A stretch of DNA of 29,181 bases from an uncultured Lachnospiraceae bacterium (GCA_910579735.1 CAJTUZ010000030.1:1-29181), one strand, 5' to 3'; counted from the first letter of the stretch, positions 1-8,557 are shown. Translations and numbers: made by a program. Notes: generated from the sequence alone by a model not told the origin.

Positions 1-384
1 TGCCGCAAAATATGCGCTTTCTGAAATGTCAAACGACCTGTCATCCGTCGTACTGGCCATACCATCCAGTCCGCAGAATCCCATTCTCTTAAAAGAATAT
101 CTGTCTATAACGCCCTTGAGCGTATCCATGATTTCTTCTTCGCCGGTATCTTTCAGAGCGCCGATGCGTTCTGCAATCTCAGTCAGCGCATTCAGATCTC
201 CCTCCAATTCTTTCTGTACAACGAGCACATTCTGGTTGGATACTTCTTTCAGGGTATCCCTTACCAGTTCCCGCAGCTCATTCTTCAGATTATTGGAATA
301 CCACGCAAAAACCATAACGCTGATCAATAATAAAATCACCACATAGCTTATCTGAAATACGGACTTCCTATCCTTCCTCTTCAT
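1..384 (-). CDS. Membrane sensor protein, N-terminal fragment (runs off left edge)
   Basis: An open frame begins at the ATG at 384-382 and is still open at base 1, giving 128 residues without a stop. The start MKRKDRKS is followed by one hydrophobic segment (about residues 10-27, ISYVVILLLISVMVFAWY) and then a region that looks extracytoplasmic, including GFCGLDGMASTTDDRSFDIS. That pattern is typical of Cache-type sensor domains in Lachnospiraceae histidine kinases and diguanylate cyclases. A purine-rich AAGGGG lies about 10 bases before the ATG, and a TATAAT at 432-437 (minus strand) could be its -10 box. The output domain is outside the window, so it could be a hybrid kinase, like the one at 18719-21349, or a GGDEF/EAL protein. 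Confidence 0.75.
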   Translation of the reverse strand, partial: MKRKDRKSVFQISYVVILLLISVMVFAWYSNNLKNELRELVRDTLKEVSNQNVLVVQKELEGDLNALTEIAERIGALKDTGEEEIMDTLKGVIDRYSFKRMGFCGLDGMASTTDDRSFDISESAYFAA

Positions 385-431
385 GCCAAAAACCCCTTGC
401 TTGCTTCCATCAGCTAGTACACATTATCATA

Positions 432-437
432 ATTATA
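432..437 (-). promoter_or_regulatory. Possible -10 box of the left-edge sensor gene
   Basis: A perfect TATAAT reads on the minus strand, 48 bases before the sensor start codon. No convincing -35 hexamer sits 16-18 bases further upstream, so the call rests on the -10 alone. Confidence 0.35.
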
Positions 438-526
438 CAATGATTTTTGCATTATGGGTAGACTTTCTTGTTATTTCCCTATATTTTTGTTGTAAATCTG
501 CAAATTTTATTGCATTTTTCATAAAA

Positions 527-562
527 AAAGCAGGCAGAGACTCTTTATCCCTGTCTGCTTTC
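527..562 (-). terminator. Rho-independent terminator of gpmI
   Basis: On the minus strand, just after the gpmI stop, AAAGCAGACAG pairs with CTGCCTGCTTT (11 pairs, one G-U) around a 14-base loop. A run of T follows. Position and structure fit a terminator for gpmI, insulating the sensor gene to its left. Confidence 0.85.
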
Positions 563-570
563 ATTTGTTT

Positions 571-2112
571 CTATTTTATGAGCAATGATTTTCCTGTCAT
601 CTCTGCGGGCTGTTCTTTTTCCATAAGCTCGATCAGCGTCGGCACGATATCCGCAAGGCATCCGCCTTCCCTCAGCTTATAGGAGGGATCGGCATTGACT
701 AAGATAAACGGTACCGGATTCGTTGTATGAGCCGTAAAAGGCGCACCTGACTCATAATCGATCAACTGCTCGGCATTACCGTGATCGGCACAGATAAACA
801 TCACGCCGTCAACTTCTTTGATCGCTTCTACAGCTTTGCCCACACATTCGTCAACCGCTTCCACCGCTTTGATCGCCGCTGCTTCCACACCGGTATGGCC
901 GACCATATCCGGGTTGGCGAAATTGATGATGATCACATCATACTGGCCGGATCTGACAGCGTTGGTCAATTTATCGCACACTTCATATGCGCTCATCTGC
1001 GGTTTCAGATCATAAGTAGCAACATCTTTGGGCGAATTGACCAAAATACGGTCCTCCCCTTCATTTGGCTCTTCCACGCCGCCGTTAAAGAAAAACGTAA
1101 CATGCGCATATTTTTCCGTTTCCGCGATTCTGGCCTGTTTCATATGATTCGCCGCAAGCCATTCTCCGAATGTATTGGTGACTGCAATCTTATGGAACGC
1201 CACCTCTTTATTCGGGATCGTCGGATCATAATCGGAGAAGCAGACATAAGTCACATCCAGTCTTTTGCCTCTGTCAAATCCTTTAAAATCATCATCACAG
1301 AAACTTCTTGTGATCTCTCTTGCCCTGTCAGGTCTGAAATTGAAAAAGATAACGGAATCACCGTCTTTGATCGTTGCAACAGGCGCACCGTCTTTCATGA
1401 TCACGGTAGGCTTTACGAATTCGTCGGTCTCTTCTCTGTCATAAGAAGCCTGAATACCTGCCGGAGCGCTGTCCGCCTGCAGGCCTTCGCCTTTTGTCAG
1501 AGCATCATATGCTTTCTGCACTCTGTCATAGTTATTATCTCTGTCCATTGCATAGTAGCGTCCGGTCACACTTGCCACTTCGCCGACACCTATCTTTTTC
1601 ATTTCCGCTTCCAGCTCTTCTACGAAGCCTTTTCCGCTTGCCGGCGGTGTATCACGGCCGTCTAAAAAGGCATGCACATATACTTTGGTCAGACCGTTTC
1701 TCCTGGCGAGTTCAAGCAGGCCGTACAAATGCGTATTATGACTGTGTACGCCGCCGTCGGATATCAGTCCGTACATATGCAGTGAAGAATCCTTTTTTTT
1801 GCAGTTGTTTACCGCATCAAGCAGTGCCGGGTTCTCGAAAAAAGTACCATCCTGGATCTCTTTCGTGATCCTTGTCAGTTCCTGATACACGATACGCCCC
1901 GCGCCCATATTCAAATGGCCGACTTCCGAGTTGCCCATCTGACCATCCGGAAGACCTACTGCCATGCCGCTTGCATTGCCCCTGACATAAGGACATTCCT
2001 TCATCAGTTTGTCCATGACCGGTGTTTTGGCCTGTGCCACCGCATTTCCCTGTGTTTTTTCGTTTAATCCGTAGCCATCTAAGATCATTAATACTGCCGG
2101 TTTCTTTTTCAT
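571..2112 (-). CDS. gpmI: 2,3-bisphosphoglycerate-independent phosphoglycerate mutase
   Basis: Interconverts 3- and 2-phosphoglycerate in glycolysis, in the cytosol, using two manganese ions and a phosphoserine intermediate. The 513-residue length is normal for the family. The metal-binding and catalytic residues are visible: D12 in ILDGYG, the nucleophile S62 in MGNSEVGHLNMG, D402 and H406 in NPDMVGHTG, D443 and H444 in CADHGNAEQL, and H461 in FTAHTTNPV. The substrate-binding segments GVHSH (121-125) and HAFLDGRDTPP (about 148-157) are also intact. The ATG at 2112 follows GGAG with good spacing. The gene has its own consensus promoter (2208-2236) and its own terminator, so it is probably monocistronic. 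In many Firmicutes gpmI lies in a gap-pgk-tpi cluster; here it stands alone. Confidence 0.97.
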   Translation of the reverse strand: MKKKPAVLMILDGYGLNEKTQGNAVAQAKTPVMDKLMKECPYVRGNASGMAVGLPDGQMGNSEVGHLNMGAGRIVYQELTRITKEIQDGTFFENPALLDAVNNCKKKDSSLHMYGLISDGGVHSHNTHLYGLLELARRNGLTKVYVHAFLDGRDTPPASGKGFVEELEAEMKKIGVGEVASVTGRYYAMDRDNNYDRVQKAYDALTKGEGLQADSAPAGIQASYDREETDEFVKPTVIMKDGAPVATIKDGDSVIFFNFRPDRAREITRSFCDDDFKGFDRGKRLDVTYVCFSDYDPTIPNKEVAFHKIAVTNTFGEWLAANHMKQARIAETEKYAHVTFFFNGGVEEPNEGEDRILVNSPKDVATYDLKPQMSAYEVCDKLTNAVRSGQYDVIIINFANPDMVGHTGVEAAAIKAVEAVDECVGKAVEAIKEVDGVMFICADHGNAEQLIDYESGAPFTAHTTNPVPFILVNADPSYKLREGGCLADIVPTLIELMEKEQPAEMTGKSLLIK

Positions 2113-2207
2113 CTTTCTTTCTCCTTTTTCCTATATTGAAGGCACGGTATCCGTGCCATTACCCTCTTCTGCTTCTGTCGTTTTCAGAAGAATACCCTTA
2201 CATGATT

Positions 2208-2236
2208 ACTATAGTCAAAGGTTTCCTTTTTGTCAA
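2208..2236 (-). promoter_or_regulatory. Sigma-A-type promoter of gpmI
   Basis: On the minus strand TTGACA (2236-2231) is followed by exactly 17 bases and TATAGT (2213-2208). Transcription would start near 2201, leaving a leader of about 88 bases. The leader contains a 7-bp hairpin, GGCACGG/CCGTGCC (2141-2157), and a weaker one around 2164-2190. Confidence 0.8.
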
Positions 2237-2245
2237 GATTTGTGC

Positions 2246-3298
2246 CTATTCGATTCTTCTCCATACCGACTGCACGATCCTTCCTGCCGCGGCATGTACC
2301 CCCCTGCTGCAAAGAAGCGTCAGGACAAGCGACAGCAGATACGTGCATGCAAGCGTCAACCGGTGGGGCACTCCCGCTTCTTTCAGGAATCCAAAAAGAA
2401 AAGACACCACCATGAGATTGATGGGAGTATGCACAAGGTATATCTCAAAAGAATATACAGACAGCGATCTGCATATTTTATTTTCCAGCAATGCCTGAAT
2501 CTTTTTATCATAACATATAAAAAAGACAAGACCGAAAGATGCTGCGCCTTTCATGACATAGCCGGCATTTGTTTCCGGTGTCCTGACACAGAAACAGATC
2601 ACGACAAGCAAAAGTGCCTTGATCACCCGTCTGGTCCATACGTTCAGCTCTTTTTCCCCGGACATGGCCAAATACAAAAGCGCTCCCAGCATGCAGACCG
2701 TATACCAGGCATAGCCGAGCAGATAAAAAATAAGTCCCGCAGCGCCAAAAAGGAGCACGGGTTTCACCTTTCCCCATTTCCCGGCAGAAGCGCCTTTATC
2801 CTTACAGACACCATGTAAAAGCATGACGATGACAGGCCCCGCAAACAGCATGAAATTTCCCCAATAAGTAACGACCACCTTACCGCCAAGCAAAAAGATA
2901 TCGGATAAAAACATCTCATAATTCATATTCTCCAGTTTCAGATACCGGCCCGTTATTTCAGAAGACAGCCAGGCATCCACATTCACTGCTTTCAGGCAGA
3001 TCATCCAAAACAACATAACCGTTTCGATCAAAAGCACCGGAACAGCCAGGCGCAGATACCGCTTTATCATATACTGCCAGGCCTTCTCTCTGGCAGCTTT
3101 CATCGCAAAATAACCGCTCATCAGAAAGAAAAAGCTGACGGCCAGTTTGCCTGTTATACCGTATAAAATATGTCCCCGCTCCCAATGCACCAGAAATTTG
3201 GGCGCATATTCTGCCAGAAAATGGGTGGAAAACACCAATAAAGCCGCTAACAGCTTAAGGGTATCCATCCAATATATTTTTTGATTTCCTGTTTCCAA
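2246..3298 (-). CDS. Membrane acyltransferase, acyltransferase-3 family
   Basis: A 350-residue polytopic membrane protein of the Acyl_transf_3 type. These transfer acetyl or other acyl groups to sugars, cell-wall polymers or exopolysaccharide precursors at the membrane. The hallmark start is visible: YWMDTLKLLAALLVFSTHF (residues 9-27) with the conserved His at 26, then FFFLMSGYF in the second helix and about ten hydrophobic segments in all. Near the end is the typical IYLVHTPINL. The start is a TTG at 3298, favoured because GAGGCGG lies five bases upstream; the next ATG (residue 11) has no such site and would cut into the conserved N-terminus. It follows the TPR protein gene by 31 bases on the same strand, so the two are probably co-transcribed. 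The acyl acceptor cannot be told from sequence. Confidence 0.88.
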   Translation of the reverse strand: METGNQKIYWMDTLKLLAALLVFSTHFLAEYAPKFLVHWERGHILYGITGKLAVSFFFLMSGYFAMKAAREKAWQYMIKRYLRLAVPVLLIETVMLFWMICLKAVNVDAWLSSEITGRYLKLENMNYEMFLSDIFLLGGKVVVTYWGNFMLFAGPVIVMLLHGVCKDKGASAGKWGKVKPVLLFGAAGLIFYLLGYAWYTVCMLGALLYLAMSGEKELNVWTRRVIKALLLVVICFCVRTPETNAGYVMKGAASFGLVFFICYDKKIQALLENKICRSLSVYSFEIYLVHTPINLMVVSFLFGFLKEAGVPHRLTLACTYLLSLVLTLLCSRGVHAAAGRIVQSVWRRIE

Positions 3299-3329
3299 AG
3301 TAACCGCCTCTTTTGCTTACCAAACTGCC

Positions 3330-4796
3330 TTAATAACTGGTCTCCCACTCATGTTCTCCGCCCCAGTCGCCGATTACGTCCGTAACCGTTCCTTCCTGTG
3401 TTGTTACCTGTGTCTTTAAGCGGTAATTCATCTGCACAAGCGTATCGTTTTTCAAAACATTACTGTATTCATACGTAATGATATATTCCGTATGCGGATA
3501 GTACGCACCGTTTTCACTCGCAGGTTCATAAGAGATACTCGTTCTTTGTATGCCGCCGTCAAGCTGTCTGCTTCCCCAGACCGTAATAACGCCCTGCGAA
3601 TTCTCATACTCGTCAAATGTCAGAAAGGAAAAGAAAAAGCCATCCTGTGTCTTATGGATCACCATCTGTTCTTTATTGACCGGAATTGCCGCCGCACCTT
3701 CCCAATAACCGCTCTCACCAAGTATAAAAGCGTCCTGTATCTGCTGATACGTATCTCCGACAATAAACTCTTTGGCGCTTTCATAATTTCCCTGCTCAAA
3801 TTCCGCAAACATGCCCGCAAAAATATCTTCTACCTCGACCGCGCGTGCCAGGCATGCAGACAGCTCTTTCACAGAAGGCTCGTCCACCACGCTGCCCACG
3901 TCTTCCAGCAATTGCCTGTATCCTGCAAGATGCGGAACGCTTAAATAAACATATTCCACATCGATCACGGCATAACGGGTCAATACGGCTTTTAACTGAT
4001 CCGACGGCGCCTGTTCATACAGCTCTATGAGAGAACGCACGATCTGTTCGTATGCGGCATACAGACAGGTATCCTCCGCAGCATTTTCATCCCTGAAAAG
4101 CAAAAAGGTATTTTCCTCTTCACTCTCCGTAAAAAGTCTGTCGTAACACGTTCCCAAAAGCTCTATTGCGCGCGCATTTCCTACATCCTGCCGCAGGATC
4201 TGGATACATTTTTCTACCGTGGCAAAACTGCAGTTTTTATCATTGATCTCTCCTACCACTTCATTCAGGGCGATCGTACAATAAGAATCCAGAAGACCTT
4301 CATCCTGCGTGGTTTCCCAGCCGGTAAAAAGAATCTCTTTCGCCGCTCCGCTGTCATTCTGATTCAGGTTATTCTGCGCCAGACAATGGTAGGCTTCCAC
4401 TGTAGTCGGATCGATCTGCAGAGCTTCTTCATAAGAAGCCTGTGCCATCTCGAAGTCTCCGTTTTCCGTATATTTTTCTCCGGCGGAAAGTTTTCTCGAC
4501 AGTTTCTGCGATGGCAGATTAAAAAGAATCCCGAAAGCTGCTGCGCACACAATACATACGCCGGCAGCCGCTATGCCGATCCTCTGCATCCTGACCTTTT
4601 TTCGGCGTTTCGAATACATCCCTGCCCGCCTTGTATCTCTTCCCGCATCTATACGCCTGCCGCTTCCCGATTTCTTTACACTGCCCGTCCGCTTCATGCC
4701 GCCTGCCTTCTTCTTTCTTTTTACTTTCCCGGCGGCGCCTGCTTTTTTTGCCCCTCTTATCCGTTCTGTGCTGTCTTTTCTCTCTAAATTACTCAT
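3330..4796 (-). CDS. Membrane-anchored TPR protein with long basic N-terminal tail
   Basis: A 488-residue protein of unknown function. The first 70 or so residues are extremely rich in Lys, Arg and Gly (for example KVKRKKKAGGMKR and KRRKKVRMQR). One transmembrane segment follows (about 73-94, GIAAAGVCIVCAAAFGILF), then a tetratricopeptide-like repeat (about 105-140, with GDFEMAQASYEEALQIDPTTVEAY). The rest is a long, probably extracytoplasmic, acidic domain ending in a beta-rich stretch with WGSRQLDGGI and YYPHTEYIITYEYS. I chose the ATG at 4796 because AGGAG sits five bases ahead; an ATG nine codons upstream (4823) lacks a ribosome-binding site. The positive tail would be cytoplasmic and could contact nucleic acid or acidic lipids; that is inference only. 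Confidence 0.8.
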   Translation of the reverse strand: MSNLERKDSTERIRGAKKAGAAGKVKRKKKAGGMKRTGSVKKSGSGRRIDAGRDTRRAGMYSKRRKKVRMQRIGIAAAGVCIVCAAAFGILFNLPSQKLSRKLSAGEKYTENGDFEMAQASYEEALQIDPTTVEAYHCLAQNNLNQNDSGAAKEILFTGWETTQDEGLLDSYCTIALNEVVGEINDKNCSFATVEKCIQILRQDVGNARAIELLGTCYDRLFTESEEENTFLLFRDENAAEDTCLYAAYEQIVRSLIELYEQAPSDQLKAVLTRYAVIDVEYVYLSVPHLAGYRQLLEDVGSVVDEPSVKELSACLARAVEVEDIFAGMFAEFEQGNYESAKEFIVGDTYQQIQDAFILGESGYWEGAAAIPVNKEQMVIHKTQDGFFFSFLTFDEYENSQGVITVWGSRQLDGGIQRTSISYEPASENGAYYPHTEYIITYEYSNVLKNDTLVQMNYRLKTQVTTQEGTVTDVIGDWGGEHEWETSY

Positions 4797-4837
4797 ATCC
4801 ACTCCTGCGTCCGTTTTCAACATTCATCACACATACT

Positions 4838-4865
4838 ATCATAACTTACGCCTATTGACAAGCAA
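4838..4865 (-). promoter_or_regulatory. Putative promoter of the TPR protein/acyltransferase pair
   Basis: On the minus strand TTGCTT (4865-4860), 16 bases, then TATGAT (4843-4838). It points at the TPR gene 42 bases away and is divergent from the promoter proposed for the metallopeptidase gene. Confidence 0.5.
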
Positions 4866-4902
4866 AATGCCTCTTGCGTTAATCGCGCGGGATGCCCGCC
4901 CG

Positions 4903-4931
4903 TTGCCCGCAGAGGCAGAATATGATACTAT
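4903..4931 (+). promoter_or_regulatory. Putative promoter ending at the metallopeptidase start codon
   Basis: TTGCCC (4903-4908), a 17-base spacer, then TACTAT (4926-4931). The expected transcription start (about seven bases after the -10) falls at or next to the ATG at 4939, so the message may be leaderless. Matches to consensus are moderate. Confidence 0.45.
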
Positions 4932-4938
4932 AGTAATC

Positions 4939-5535
4939 ATGCAGACGATAATTACGATTACACACGATCAAACCGAATATACACTTCCCTGCACGATCCT
5001 AAGAAGCAGGCGCAAAACTTATGCCATCACAATAGACGAAGACGCAAACATTGTCTTCCGCGTACCATCACGCGCCACAAACAGGCAGATTATGCAGCTT
5101 GCAAAAGAAAAAAGCCGTTGGATCATCACACATTACCTGGAAGCCTGTGCAAGGAAAAACAGCAGACCCCATTCCGATTTATCCGACGTACAAAGAACTG
5201 CTCTGGAAAACCGCTATAAAGAAGCGGCCCGTTCCTATATACCCAGGCGGGTCGCTTACTATCACGCCGTAACGGGCGGCTCCTATAAACGCATTACCAT
5301 CCGTGATCAAAAAACACGCTGGGGAAGCTGCAGCAGCAAAGGAACGCTTTCCTTCAGCTGGCGGCTTATGCTTGCACCGCCCGCCATACTGGATTATGTG
5401 GTCGTACATGAGCTTTGTCATCTGACACATATGAACCATTCTCCCGCTTTCTGGCAGGCTGTTGAAGCAGTATATCCGGACTGGCAAAATGCGAGAAAAT
5501 GGTTAAAAGAACACGGCTGTGAACTGGTGCTGTAA
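4939..5535 (+). CDS. YgjP-type zinc metallopeptidase (DUF45, M48-like)
   Basis: A 198-residue cytosolic protein of the YgjP/SprT-like metallopeptidase group. The zinc site HELCHLTHMNHS (157-168) gives H157, catalytic E158, H161 and a third His at 167. The family signature RWGSC (127-131) and the following SFSWRLMLAPP are intact, as is FWQAVEAVYPDW near the end. The N-terminal third has the beta-strand region RRKTYAITIDEDANIVFRVP typical of the family. I chose the ATG at 4939 because the conserved part starts there; the frame stays open upstream to 4573 but only as antisense to the TPR gene. There is no Shine-Dalgarno sequence, but a promoter-like element lies directly upstream. Its substrate is unknown. 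Confidence 0.9.
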   Translation: MQTIITITHDQTEYTLPCTILRSRRKTYAITIDEDANIVFRVPSRATNRQIMQLAKEKSRWIITHYLEACARKNSRPHSDLSDVQRTALENRYKEAARSYIPRRVAYYHAVTGGSYKRITIRDQKTRWGSCSSKGTLSFSWRLMLAPPAILDYVVVHELCHLTHMNHSPAFWQAVEAVYPDWQNARKWLKEHGCELVL

Positions 5536-5577
5536 TACGCCGCAGCATGCCGTCGTGCACCTGTTTAACGGCCCTTC

Positions 5578-7215
5578 TTACTTCTTGTCTTTTTTCTTCG
5601 TTCTGATACGCAGGGCCGCATATCTGTTATTTCTGTCCGCTTCCCTTCTGTCGTACCCTTTTCCTTTGTCTGTATGGCCCTTATTACTCCTGTTTTTATC
5701 ATAACTGCCTTTATCCGAACCATCTTTCCCTGCGCCGCTTCGGATCAAACCGCCTCTGCCCGGTCTGCCTTTCCCGTCCGCGCCGCGGCGTCTGTTTCTT
5801 CCCTGCGGAATCCAGTCCGGCAAAAAACGCTCCTGTTTGATATCTTCAATTTCGTCTCCGAGTTTCATCTTCATAAATGCTGCCGCATATTGCAGGATGC
5901 TGTATTCTCCCAGAGAACTGCGTTCTTCTATAAACTGCATGGCCCGGCCGATATCCTGTCCCGTGATCACTTCTTCCGCTTCTTTTAAAATCTTCTCTGC
6001 TTTTCTTTCTGTAATATCCGCAGCGGAAGGAATCTTGCGTTCTCTTATCTTTGTATGGCAGATTCTCTCAATATCACGGATTTTAAATACTTCTCTGCCC
6101 GTTACCAACGTAAAGGAGCGGCCCTTTTTACCCGCACGTCCCGTTCTGCCGATACGATGCACATAATACTCGATATCCTCGGGAACGTCATAATTAAACA
6201 CCGCTTCCACGTTATCGACATCGATTCCTCTTGCCGCAACATCTGTAGCGATCAGGATATCCGCATGTCCGCTTTTGAACAGATTCATCACGGTATCGCG
6301 CTGTCCCTGTGTCAGATCACCGTGCAGTCCTTCTACCGCATACCCTCTCTTCTTCAGATGTTCCGTCAGTTCATCCACCATTCTCTTGGTATTGCAGAAA
6401 ATAAGCGCCCGGCCGGGATCGTAATAATCTAACAGACGGCATAAAACTTCTTCTTTGTCCTTACGCTGTACCTGGTAATATGCCTGCTTGATCAGCGGTA
6501 TCGTAACCTCTTTGGGTGTCATCTTCAAAAATACAGCGTCTTTTTGATAACGCTTCGTAATGTCTAAGATCGGCTTCGGCATCGTTGCGGAGAACAGACC
6601 GGTCTGCCGCATTTCCGGTACTTCCTTCAAGATTGTCTCGATATCTTCTCGAAATCCCATGTTCAGCATCTCGTCGGCTTCATCCAGGACCACCGTGTGA
6701 ATGTGATTCATCTTGACCGTATGACGGCGCATATGATCCATAACTCGCCCCGGTGTACCGACGATAACCTGTACGCCGCCCTTTAAATTTTTAATCTGTT
6801 TCACAATATCCTGTCCGCCATAGATCGGCAGTACTTTGATCCCCTGCATGTACTTGGCAAATTTGCGCAGTTCATCCGCCGCCTGCATCGCAAGTTCTCT
6901 CGTCGGACATAAAATAACGGCCTGCAGATTTTTGTTCTCGGGATCGATCTTTTCCAGAATCGGAATCCCGAATGCCGCCGTTTTGCCTGTACCGGTCTGC
7001 GCCTGTCCGATCACATCCCTGCCTGATAAAAAGACCGGAATCGCCTGCTCCTGGATCGGCGTCATATGTTCGAATCCCAATTCTTCCACGGCCCGGATGA
7101 TCCGCTCGTCAATGCCGGACTCACGATACGTAAGCGTTGCTTTATTCTCCTCCTGCGTCTGCATCTCTTTCATGTCTGTTCTCATTTCCTGATTTTCTTT
7201 CAATTTGTTAACCAT
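5578..7215 (-). CDS. DEAD-box ATP-dependent RNA helicase
   Basis: A 545-residue RNA helicase of the CshA/DeaD type, expected to unwind structured RNA in ribosome assembly or mRNA decay. All core motifs are present in order: Q motif (GFEHMTPIQEQ, 47-57), Walker A AQTGTGKT (72-79), PTRELA (104-109), TPGR (154-157), DEAD (178-181), SAT (209-211), ARGID (328-332) and HRIGRTGR (353-360). The C-terminus from about residue 470 is low-complexity and basic (RNRRRGADGKGRPGRGG, then repeated DKG/NKG units), a likely RNA-binding tail. The ATG at 7215 follows AGGAAAGG and starts eight bases after the upstream stop. An in-frame TTG at 7260 would overlap the hydrolase gene and is less likely. It is third in the mecA-hydrolase-helicase unit. 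Confidence 0.95.
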   Translation of the reverse strand: MVNKLKENQEMRTDMKEMQTQEENKATLTYRESGIDERIIRAVEELGFEHMTPIQEQAIPVFLSGRDVIGQAQTGTGKTAAFGIPILEKIDPENKNLQAVILCPTRELAMQAADELRKFAKYMQGIKVLPIYGGQDIVKQIKNLKGGVQVIVGTPGRVMDHMRRHTVKMNHIHTVVLDEADEMLNMGFREDIETILKEVPEMRQTGLFSATMPKPILDITKRYQKDAVFLKMTPKEVTIPLIKQAYYQVQRKDKEEVLCRLLDYYDPGRALIFCNTKRMVDELTEHLKKRGYAVEGLHGDLTQGQRDTVMNLFKSGHADILIATDVAARGIDVDNVEAVFNYDVPEDIEYYVHRIGRTGRAGKKGRSFTLVTGREVFKIRDIERICHTKIRERKIPSAADITERKAEKILKEAEEVITGQDIGRAMQFIEERSSLGEYSILQYAAAFMKMKLGDEIEDIKQERFLPDWIPQGRNRRRGADGKGRPGRGGLIRSGAGKDGSDKGSYDKNRSNKGHTDKGKGYDRREADRNNRYAALRIRTKKKDKK

Positions 7216-7223
7216 ATCCTTTC

Positions 7224-7904
7224 CTAAGTCTGTACCTCTCTTTGTGTACTCATTATCCAATCGATCCCTTTTGCCATATGCTCCGGCACCTGATCAAAAT
7301 GGTTCCCGCGGTTCATTTCCAAAACGGTCGGAATACCGCCCCTGTGAAACTTTTCTTCTATCTGCTTCGTACACGTCAAAACATTCCGCATGATCCCTCT
7401 TGCAGATACCGCCTCTTTATCTCCTAATGAAAAATAAACTTTATCAGGGTTTCGCGCAACCGTATGTTCTTCCACATAGGACGTAAATCCGCCGTACCAT
7501 AATGACCCGGATACGGAAGCGACAGCGTCGAATACATCCGTCTTATATAAAGCATATACGGCAAAGAGACCGCCTAAGGAATATCCTGCCAGATACCGCT
7601 TCTTCCGTGCAGGCAAAAAGGCCGACTCCGTTTCCGGAATCAGCCGTCCCGTCAATAGTGTAAGGTAATCATCCGCCTCTCCGGCAAACGATTCCCCTTT
7701 TGCAAAAACCTTCTCATGATACCACGGCGACAACTCTCTGTTCCAGTCCAGCCCATCGACTGCCGCCAATGCAAAGTCCTGCGTCGTCAGATTCCAGATC
7801 TGTTCCGCCTCATCTGCCGCCGTATGCAGATATACGATACGATCGGCTTTCCCGTTCTCCGGCAGATAACAGGTGATCCGGTACCGCCCTATCGTGGTAT
7901 GCAT
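7224..7904 (-). CDS. Alpha/beta-hydrolase, esterase of the Fes/IroE-like type
   Basis: A 226-residue soluble hydrolase. The nucleophile elbow GYSLGG (107-112, Ser109) is followed by the helix LFAVYALY, and a C-terminal His202 in RGNHFDQVPEH is the expected catalytic base. D162 in FSLGDKE or a nearby acid may complete the triad. The pattern resembles the small esterases related to enterochelin esterase (esterase D/IroE group), but no siderophore genes are nearby, so the substrate is open. The start ATG lies inside the end of mecA (16-base overlap), and the only upstream purine stretch is weak, which suggests translational coupling to mecA. The stop lies eight bases before the helicase start. 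Confidence 0.85.
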   Translation of the reverse strand: MHTTIGRYRITCYLPENGKADRIVYLHTAADEAEQIWNLTTQDFALAAVDGLDWNRELSPWYHEKVFAKGESFAGEADDYLTLLTGRLIPETESAFLPARKKRYLAGYSLGGLFAVYALYKTDVFDAVASVSGSLWYGGFTSYVEEHTVARNPDKVYFSLGDKEAVSARGIMRNVLTCTKQIEEKFHRGGIPTVLEMNRGNHFDQVPEHMAKGIDWIMSTQREVQT

Positions 7905-8557
7905 ATTTTCCGCAGTTCTCTCACCGCCTTATCTCTTATCAGGCATTCACCGTGTTCTTCCAGATACCGCAGTTTCTCTTCCGAGGGCGCCGCCAGTTTC
8001 GCGAACTCGATTGCCTGAGCGCTGATCTTGTTGAAGTTCTTCTTAGAGAGCCGCTGTTTCTCCAGCACGAGATAATATGTATCCTTTAACTTATACAAAT
8101 GGCTCTTTACCGAAAGCCCGGAAGGTACTGCCGCGCAATAACGCATTACATGATTCATCGATGCAAATGCAAACATCCTGCACGTATCTTCCATCTTTTT
8201 CGCAGCCTGCGCCTCTTTCTGCACCAGTGCCTGCGCCGCCTCTTTCATGGTCTCCGGATCAAGACCCGACAGCACCTCTTTGATGTGCTCGAGCATATTC
8301 TGAAAACCTGCCATCCCCTCATCGGAAAACGTGATTACAAGTCCCTCGTCACGAATCGGTGTGATCTGCATGGCAATGTTATCGCCGTTTAAACGATATC
8401 CTACTTCGTCATGCGCTCTTTCCACAACGTCCCGCAGGAATCCTTCTCCCTTTTCATTCCGTTCAAAAATATCCGACAATGTCAGTCCGTACTCTTCCAT
8501 ATCCTCTTCGGAAATAATACACTGAACAGTCGCTTCATTGATTTTCTTATATTTCAT
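7889..8557 (-). CDS. mecA: Adaptor protein MecA
   Basis: A 222-residue adaptor that in Bacillus delivers ComK, Spx and other proteins to the ClpC ATPase for degradation. The N-terminal domain is recognised by MKYKKINEATVQCIISEEDM and FLRDVVERAHDEVGY, followed by a short linker (about 95-120) and a C-terminal ClpC-binding domain with FAFASMNHVMRYCAAV and YYLVLEKQRLSKKNFNKIS. The length matches the family. The start ATG has GGGGA four bases upstream, a short spacing. It heads a compact unit with the hydrolase and helicase. An extended -10 (TGTTATACT) lies about 104 bases upstream. Confidence 0.93.
   Translation of the reverse strand: MKYKKINEATVQCIISEEDMEEYGLTLSDIFERNEKGEGFLRDVVERAHDEVGYRLNGDNIAMQITPIRDEGLVITFSDEGMAGFQNMLEHIKEVLSGLDPETMKEAAQALVQKEAQAAKKMEDTCRMFAFASMNHVMRYCAAVPSGLSVKSHLYKLKDTYYLVLEKQRLSKKNFNKISAQAIEFAKLAAPSEEKLRYLEEHGECLIRDKAVRELRKICIPR

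Noticed and set aside
781..1665. Long plus-strand frame opposite gpmI
   Set aside because: It is antisense to a gene with every catalytic residue conserved and shows no domain pattern of its own.
2201..2215. A 15-base identity (ACTATAGTAATCATG) between the gpmI promoter and the metallopeptidase start region at 4927-4941
   Set aside because: About one such 15-base match is expected by chance when both strands of a 29-kb window are compared, and both sites are AT-rich promoter-like DNA.
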